Origin: an uncultured Bacilli bacterium
GTDB taxonomy: Bacteria; Bacillota_I; Bacilli_A; RF39; UBA660
Direction of reading: 5' to 3'
DNA: 25,113 nt
Assembly: GCA_934096755.1 (NCBI GenBank)
Contig: CAKOMU010000012.1
Span: forward strand, 1 to 25,113
Of the stretch, positions 20,825-25,113 are shown piece by piece; positions within the stretch are counted from its first letter, which is position 1; each line of letters begins with the position of its first letter. The translations under genes were made by a program, and so were the position numbers. The notes under the pieces were generated by a model. That model had not been told where the DNA came from, made no database searches, and worked only from the letters and a program-made list of their open reading frames with translations.

Positions 20825-22732
20825 ATGAAAAATAAGAAAATATTAAAGATTGGTGGTTTTGTTTTAGGAGGAGTATTAATTTTAAGTGGAGTAATTTTTG
20901 GAACAATTCAATTAAAAAAGTATCAAGATGTAAAAGAAACTAATAAAAGTTTAAGTTACTTATTTGCTAATGAGTTAATAACTCCTGAGGATGATGTTTA
21001 TAGTAAGCAAAAAGAGATGGATAATAAAATAAAAGAAGCTTTAAAAAATAAAAAGTATACAATTGAAGACCCTTTAGTTTTAGAAAATCCATATTATATT
21101 AATCCCTTAAGTGCAATGATTGTCTTTAGAACTAGTAAAAAGAGTACAGTAACCTTGGAAGTAAATGGTAAACAATTTGAGTTTGAGGAAGCTAAAGAAC
21201 ATGCTATTCCGGTTTATGGCTTGGTGGCAGGTAAGAAAAATATAGTCAAAATTACTTGTGATGGAAATACTAAAGAACTTACTTTGGATATGGAAGAAGT
21301 TGAGCTAAAAGATATTAAAGTAGAGACTAGTAATAAAGAAAAAATAGATGATGATATTTACTTAGTTGGTACTCCATTAGAATCTGGAGTTTATGGGTTT
21401 AACAAGGATGGAGAATTAGTTTTTTTGCTAACAGAGAATTATGGTCAAGCCATTGTAAAGTTAGCTAATGGTCATTTACTATTAAGTAATAGTAATTATA
21501 TTAACGATTCTAGAACTGGTTTATTGGAAATTGATTACTTAGGGAAAATATATAAAGTTTATGATATTGCTGGAGGATATCATGATGATGCTATCAAATT
21601 AGATAATGGTCATATTATCTTGGGATCTTCAAAATTGGAAAGAGATACAAGTAATGACTATATTGTAGAAATTGATCCTGACACGGGCAAAGTAGTAGAT
21701 GAATGGGATTTGCGAAAAATTGTCGATGATGTTAGTTTAGATTTTGTGGAAAAAATTGATTATTATGGTTGGGCTAATAATAATAGTATTTATTATGATA
21801 AAAAGAGTAATAGTTTGGTATTATCCTTAGAAGGAAGAAATTCAATTGTTAGTATTGACTGTAGTAGTAAAAAAATTAATTGGATTTTTGGTGATATTAA
21901 GTACTGGAATGATGACTTTAAAAGTTATATGCTAGAACTTGATGATGGTAATTATCCTTTGTTAAGTAATACTGTTAGTATAAATAGTGATGGTAATTTA
22001 GTTTTATTTAATAATAATATGGATGGATCACTTAAACATGATGCATTGTGTAGAGAATATATGGGTGCTCATAGTAGTGGGCAAATCTATAAAATAGAGA
22101 ATAAGAAAATTACGAAAATTCAAGAATTTACCGATAATAATTCATTTTATAGTTATGCTGTTTCTAACTATAATGAACTTGATAATGGTAATTATATTTT
22201 GTTTAGTGCTTGGCAGTTTGGTGATAATACTATGAATGTTGATGGCTGTACAATGAATACTAATGTTGATGGTTTAAATGCTACTTTGTATGAATTGGAT
22301 AAAAATAATAATATTTTATTTAAAGCTAATATGAATGGTGGAGCTTATAGAGCAACTAAGTTAAGTTTGTATGAAAAACAAAATAAAAATTTTCAAGTGG
22401 AAGATGTAAAATATTATAATACAAATAATGATAACCTTTATGATACTGTAACAACTGATAGTATATTAAATAGTTTAAAAAACGCAACAGATTTTGATTT
22501 TTCCGTTGTTTTAACTAAGAATTTATTAAATATTAACGCGTCTTTTCAAAATGAAGATGAAGTTTATGCTCTTTTAGTAGGTCAAGATGGTTATACTTAT
22601 AAATACTTAGTTAAACAAAAAAATGGGTTTCTACAACCGATTGTCAATCTACAAAATTTAAAAGGAAATTATGCTTTATTTTTGGTAATTAATGATGATT
22701 ATTATAATTTAAATAAAGCTTACACATTTTAA
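20825..22732 (+). CDS. Membrane-anchored arylsulfotransferase-like propeller
   Basis: A 635-residue protein with an N-terminal membrane anchor (about 9-29) and an extracellular body. Residues about 88-160 match the Ig-like N-domain of AssT-type arylsulfotransferases (NPYYINPLSAMIVFRT, then HAIPVYGLVAGKKN). Residues 175-515 form a beta-propeller with GVYGFNKDGELV, YHDDAIKLDNGHIIL (His253), NWIFGD, HSSGQIYKI, ELDNGNYILFS and YRATKLSLY. In active AssT enzymes, sulfate is moved between phenols through a histidine. Here the expected His of WxHxN reads WANNN (316-320), SRH reads EGRN (336-339) and the QHA segment reads LSNT (380-383). Catalysis is therefore doubtful. AGGTGA precedes the ATG. It probably works with the pilin-like protein. 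Confidence 0.75.
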   Translation: MKNKKILKIGGFVLGGVLILSGVIFGTIQLKKYQDVKETNKSLSYLFANELITPEDDVYSKQKEMDNKIKEALKNKKYTIEDPLVLENPYYINPLSAMIVFRTSKKSTVTLEVNGKQFEFEEAKEHAIPVYGLVAGKKNIVKITCDGNTKELTLDMEEVELKDIKVETSNKEKIDDDIYLVGTPLESGVYGFNKDGELVFLLTENYGQAIVKLANGHLLLSNSNYINDSRTGLLEIDYLGKIYKVYDIAGGYHDDAIKLDNGHIILGSSKLERDTSNDYIVEIDPDTGKVVDEWDLRKIVDDVSLDFVEKIDYYGWANNNSIYYDKKSNSLVLSLEGRNSIVSIDCSSKKINWIFGDIKYWNDDFKSYMLELDDGNYPLLSNTVSINSDGNLVLFNNNMDGSLKHDALCREYMGAHSSGQIYKIENKKITKIQEFTDNNSFYSYAVSNYNELDNGNYILFSAWQFGDNTMNVDGCTMNTNVDGLNATLYELDKNNNILFKANMNGGAYRATKLSLYEKQNKNFQVEDVKYYNTNNDNLYDTVTTDSILNSLKNATDFDFSVVLTKNLLNINASFQNEDEVYALLVGQDGYTYKYLVKQKNGFLQPIVNLQNLKGNYALFLVINDDYYNLNKAYTF

Positions 22733-22734
22733 TT

Positions 22735-22756
22735 AGAAGCGGTGGCTTCTTTTTTT
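22735..22756 (+). terminator. Terminator of the pilin-sulfotransferase operon
   Basis: Stem AGAAGC (22735-22740) with GCTTCT (22745-22750), loop GGTG, T tract to 22756; begins 2 bases after the stop. Confidence 0.85.
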
Positions 22757-22776
22757 ATGTGAATTAATTGTGAAAT

Positions 22777-22803
22777 TTAGCACTTCGTATTGACAAGTGC
22801 TAA
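22777..22803 (+). promoter_or_regulatory. CIRCE operator (HrcA site), variant
   Basis: TTAGCACTT, nine bases, AAGTGCTAA: a perfect 9-base inverted repeat with the exact CIRCE spacing. It differs from the classic element only in the innermost pair (T/A in place of C/G). HrcA bound here would block the promoter below. Confidence 0.88.
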
Positions 22804-22818
22804 ATAAAGTTGTATATT
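22790..22818 (+). promoter_or_regulatory. hsp20 promoter, -35 inside CIRCE
   Basis: TTGACA (22790-22795), exactly 17 bases, TATATT (22813-22818). The -35 lies in the CIRCE spacer and right arm, which suits direct repression. Confidence 0.8.
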
Positions 22819-22820
22819 GG

Positions 22821-22882
22821 TATTGTTGATTGAGAAAGTCAACAATAAAAACATTTTCAAGTATAAACATAAATATTTGAAA
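22821..22882 (+). promoter_or_regulatory. Two hairpins in the hsp20 5' leader
   Basis: A 9-base-pair stem, TATTGTTGA (22821-22829) with TCAACAATA (22839-22847), lies at the expected transcript start. A second, 10-base-pair stem with one G-T follows (22855-22864 with 22873-22882). Neither covers the ribosome binding site (GAAAGG, 22895-22900). They may protect the mRNA. Confidence 0.55.
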
Positions 22883-22913
22883 GATAATAATTATGAAAGG
22901 ATGATGATAATTT

Positions 22914-23288
22914 ATGTTACCTAGTAGAATGTTTTTTGATGATATGTTAAGTGATATAACAAGTGAAAATAAGATGAAATGTGATATTTATGAAGTTGAT
23001 AATAAAATAGTTGTAGAAATGGATGTACCTGGATATAAAAAAGAAGATATTCAAGTTGAATGTAATAAAGGAAATATCGTAATTAAAGCTTCTAAAAAAG
23101 AAGAAAAAGAAGATAATAAGAAATATCTTCATCGTGAAAGAAAAATTTATGGTAAAATAGAAAGAAGTTTTCATTTTGATGATATAGATGAAGATACTAT
23201 TGATGCTGAATTTAAAGATGGTATTTTAACTATCACAGTAGAAAAAGTTGATGAAGATAAAAATAAAAAATTTATTACTGTTAAGTAG
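22914..23288 (+). CDS. Small heat shock protein Hsp20
   Basis: ATP-independent holdase chaperone of 124 residues. The alpha-crystallin domain covers about residues 22-113: DIYEVDNKIVVEMDVPGYKKEDI, then NIVIKASKKEE, YLHRERKIYGKIERSFHF and EFKDGILTITV, the usual strands and the GxL motif. The C-terminal tail holds an I-x-V motif (ITV, 121-123) for oligomer assembly. The N-terminal arm is short (MLPSRMFFDDML). The start is ATG 22914, with GAAAGG 13 bases upstream, a longer gap than usual. It is regulated by the CIRCE element upstream, so it should be heat-induced. It is transcribed alone. Confidence 0.93.
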   Translation: MLPSRMFFDDMLSDITSENKMKCDIYEVDNKIVVEMDVPGYKKEDIQVECNKGNIVIKASKKEEKEDNKKYLHRERKIYGKIERSFHFDDIDEDTIDAEFKDGILTITVEKVDEDKNKKFITVK

Positions 23289-23316
23289 AGATGCATTGTC
23301 CATCTCTTTTATTTTT
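23287..23316 (+). terminator. hsp20 terminator
   Basis: Stem AGAGATG (23287-23293) with CATCTCT (23301-23307), a 7-base loop, then TTTATTTTT; it overlaps the hsp20 stop codon. Confidence 0.75.
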
Positions 23317-23324
23317 GGTATACT
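23316..23324 (+). promoter_or_regulatory. Extended -10 of the small gene at 23342
   Basis: TGGTATACT directly follows the hsp20 terminator; the leader would be about 11 bases. Confidence 0.5.
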
Positions 23325-23341
23325 ACTTAGTAGTGATTAAT

Positions 23342-23569
23342 ATGGATGAATTAAAAAAATATGGTAACAATATTATTGTTAATGATTATGAAAAATCGGT
23401 TTTGATGAAATGTCATATTGATGTTTTAGGATGTCAAACTATGGCTGAAATACTTTATTTGATTGATCAGTATTTAGATGCGGTTGATTTAGAGGAAGAT
23501 GATTTACAAGAAATAGAGGATGTGGCCAATATTTTGCAAGAAAGATTATATTATATGGGACATAAATAA
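23342..23569 (+). CDS. Small acidic protein, unknown
   Basis: A 75-residue protein that I do not recognise. It is acidic and probably helical (QTMAEILYLIDQYLDAVDLEEDDL..., in pieces), with two cysteines (MKCHIDVLGC) and no signal peptide. I choose ATG 23342; an upstream in-frame ATG at 23291 would lie in the hsp20 terminator and add a hydrophobic stretch, so it is rejected. The ribosome binding site is weak (TAGTGAT). It has its own -10 and terminator, so it is probably monocistronic. Confidence 0.65.
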   Translation: MDELKKYGNNIIVNDYEKSVLMKCHIDVLGCQTMAEILYLIDQYLDAVDLEEDDLQEIEDVANILQERLYYMGHK

Positions 23570-23570
23570 A

Positions 23571-23597
23571 AAACATAGAAATATCTGTGTTTTTTTG
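23571..23597 (+). terminator. Terminator after the small gene
   Basis: Stem AAACATAGA (23571-23579) with TCTGTGTTT (23584-23592, one G-T), loop AATA, T tract to 23596. Confidence 0.8.
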
Positions 23598-23604
23598 ATA
23601 TAAT
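23596..23604 (+). promoter_or_regulatory. Extended -10 of tex
   Basis: TGATATAAT begins in the last T of the preceding terminator; followed by GAGG and ATG 23626. Confidence 0.55.
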
Positions 23605-23625
23605 GAAACGAGAATTGAGGTAAAA

Positions 23626-25113
23626 ATGAACGAGGAAGTAATCAAAAAAGTAAGTGAAAAATTAAAATTTAAAGAAAGTCAAATTAAAGTTGTAATGAAC
23701 ATGTTAAGTGAAGGCGCTACTATACCTTTTATGGCTCGATATCGTAAAGAAATGACTGGTAATTTAAATGAAGATCAATTAAGATTAATTGAAAGTGAAT
23801 ATAATTATGCAGTTAATTTACAAAATAGAAAAGAAGATATTAAAAGGCTTATTTTAGAAAAAGGCATGTTGACGAAAGAAATTGAATTAGCAATTGATGA
23901 GGCGGAAAAACTCAGTGAAGTAGAAGATATTTATGCTCCATATAAAGAAAAAAGAAAAACTAAGGGTACAGAAGCTATAAAGTTGGGATTAGAACCTTTA
24001 GCTAAAATAATTATGACGTTACCAAATAAGACAAGAGAAGAGGTAGCTAAAGAGTTTTTAAATGAAAATGTAAAAACAGTAGACGAAGCAATTACAAATG
24101 CAGGATATATTATTGCTGATTGGATAAGTGATCGTCCTAAATATCGTAAATATTTACGCAAATTTTATTGGTATAATGGCTTGGTAAAAGGAAAAATAAA
24201 AAAGAATGCTGAAGATCCTAAAAAGGTTTATGAAATTTATTATGATTTTGAACAAAAAATTAGTACGATTAGACCACATCAAGTATTAGCTTTGGCTCGT
24301 GCTGAAAAAGAAAAAATTATTACTTATTCTTTGAGTGTCGATAAAGAAAAGGTCATCACCTATTTGGAAGAACAAGTTATAGGAGGAAAAAAATCTCCAC
24401 TTAATGAAGATATGCAAAGTTTTATTTTGGATGCTTGGAAAAGGTTATTAGAACCATCTTTAGAAAGAGATATAAAAGCAGAATTGTTTGATAATGCAAG
24501 TAATTTTGGTATTAAAGAATTTGGCAATAATTTACAAAACTTGTTATTAGTGCCACCAATTAAAGGGTCAGTTGTAATGGGATTTGATCCAGCTTTTCGA
24601 ACAGGGTGTAAATTAGCAGTTCTTTCGCAAAATGGTGATGTTTTAGAAATAGGTGTAATATATCCTCATGAACCAAAAAAAGAAGTTGAAATGGCAGAAA
24701 AAATATGTTTGGCTTTAATTGCTAAACATAACGTTGATATTATTGCAATTGGTAATGGTACGGCATCAAGAGAAAGTGAATTATTTGTTGCCAATCTAAT
24801 TAAGAAATATAATTTGCCTGTTAAATATGTGATAGTTAGTGAAGCTGGTGCTAGTGTTTATTCAGCTAGTCCCTTAGCTAAAAAAGAATTTCCAGATTAT
24901 TCAGTAGAACAAAGAAGTGCTGTTAGTATTGGGCGTAGATTACAAGATGCTTTGTCAGAGTTAGTTAAAATCGATCCAAAAAGTATTGGTGTTGGTTTAT
25001 ATCAACATGATTTGAAAGCAAAAGAGTTAGATGAAGAATTAAGTTTTGTCGTTAGTAAAATTGTCAATGAAGTTGGAGTTAATTTAAATAATGCTAGTGA
25101 TAGTATTTTAAAT
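23626..25113 (+). CDS. tex: Tex-type transcription accessory protein, 3' end cut
   Basis: RNA-binding protein linked to transcription and ribosome function; 496 codons are open to the window edge, of about 720 in complete Tex. Recognisable parts are IPFMARYRKEMTGNLNEDQL (33-52), VEDIYAPYKEKRKTKGTEA (about 101-119) and the YqgF-like domain starting GFDPAFRTGCKLAVLS (about 322-337). These are followed by IAIGNGTASRESE, then GASVYSASPLAKKEFPDYS and LQDALSELVKIDPKSIGVG. The expected HhH and S1 domains would lie beyond the window. GAGG precedes ATG 23626. Confidence 0.95.
   Translation, partial: MNEEVIKKVSEKLKFKESQIKVVMNMLSEGATIPFMARYRKEMTGNLNEDQLRLIESEYNYAVNLQNRKEDIKRLILEKGMLTKEIELAIDEAEKLSEVEDIYAPYKEKRKTKGTEAIKLGLEPLAKIIMTLPNKTREEVAKEFLNENVKTVDEAITNAGYIIADWISDRPKYRKYLRKFYWYNGLVKGKIKKNAEDPKKVYEIYYDFEQKISTIRPHQVLALARAEKEKIITYSLSVDKEKVITYLEEQVIGGKKSPLNEDMQSFILDAWKRLLEPSLERDIKAELFDNASNFGIKEFGNNLQNLLLVPPIKGSVVMGFDPAFRTGCKLAVLSQNGDVLEIGVIYPHEPKKEVEMAEKICLALIAKHNVDIIAIGNGTASRESELFVANLIKKYNLPVKYVIVSEAGASVYSASPLAKKEFPDYSVEQRSAVSIGRRLQDALSELVKIDPKSIGVGLYQHDLKAKELDEELSFVVSKIVNEVGVNLNNASDSILN

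Noticed and set aside
22947..23174. Reverse open frame, Phe-rich
   Set aside because: Antisense shadow of the Lys/Glu-rich hsp20 coding region.

Overview
The window looks like a piece of chromosome from a low-GC, Gram-positive, spore-forming or recently spore-forming bacterium of the Bacilli, possibly one of the uncultured gut lineages. The evidence is the very AT-rich sequence, strong purine-rich ribosome binding sites, and gene families and gene order shared with Bacillus subtilis. TGA is used as a stop (for example in spmA, the M32 peptidase and the glycosyltransferase), so the code is the standard bacterial one and not the Mycoplasma code. Genes are tightly packed. Many promoters have a TGnTATAAT-type extended -10 lying just after, or overlapping, the end of the preceding gene. 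I see no insertion sequence, phage, CRISPR array or rRNA operon.

Layout. (1) 1-738: an unrecognised reverse-strand gene cut by the window edge. (2) 833-3745: a D,D-carboxypeptidase, spmA, spmB and rluB, in the same order as the dacB-spmA-spmB-rluB region of B. subtilis. (3) 3773-9086: a ferredoxin, then a block holding recognisable homologues of yunB, yutD, yutH, yutI and yugI. Three unrecognised proteins sit among them, two of which end in a single membrane helix. (4) 9126-9910: tRNA-Leu on the reverse strand, then tRNA-Ser, fMet, Asp, Phe and Asn forward, all with encoded CCA and near-consensus promoters. (5) 10023-15976: an M32 carboxypeptidase; a coupled run of a CmpB-type membrane protein, a GT28-type glycolipid glycosyltransferase and a single-domain Clp-type AAA+ protein; then a GGDEF protein overlapping an ASCH domain fused to a transglutaminase/papain-like domain. 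(6) 16138-18623: a small Xre-type regulator divergent from a bacterial PH-domain membrane protein, tRNA-His, a nitroreductase and a divergent cation-efflux protein. (7) 18682-22732: a 711-residue pilin-like surface protein with Ig-like repeats, followed by a membrane-anchored arylsulfotransferase-like beta-propeller. (8) 22777-25113: a CIRCE-controlled Hsp20, a small unknown protein and the 5' part of tex.

The left third carries envelope and spore maturation functions. The strongest candidates for something undescribed are the unknown proteins embedded in the yunB-yutH block, the ASCH/cysteine-protease-like fusion coupled to a GGDEF protein, the lone Clp-type AAA+ module without a pore tyrosine, and the giant pilin-like protein paired with an arylsulfotransferase-like propeller that seems to lack catalytic histidines. 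Family calls come from reading motifs by eye; no database search was run.
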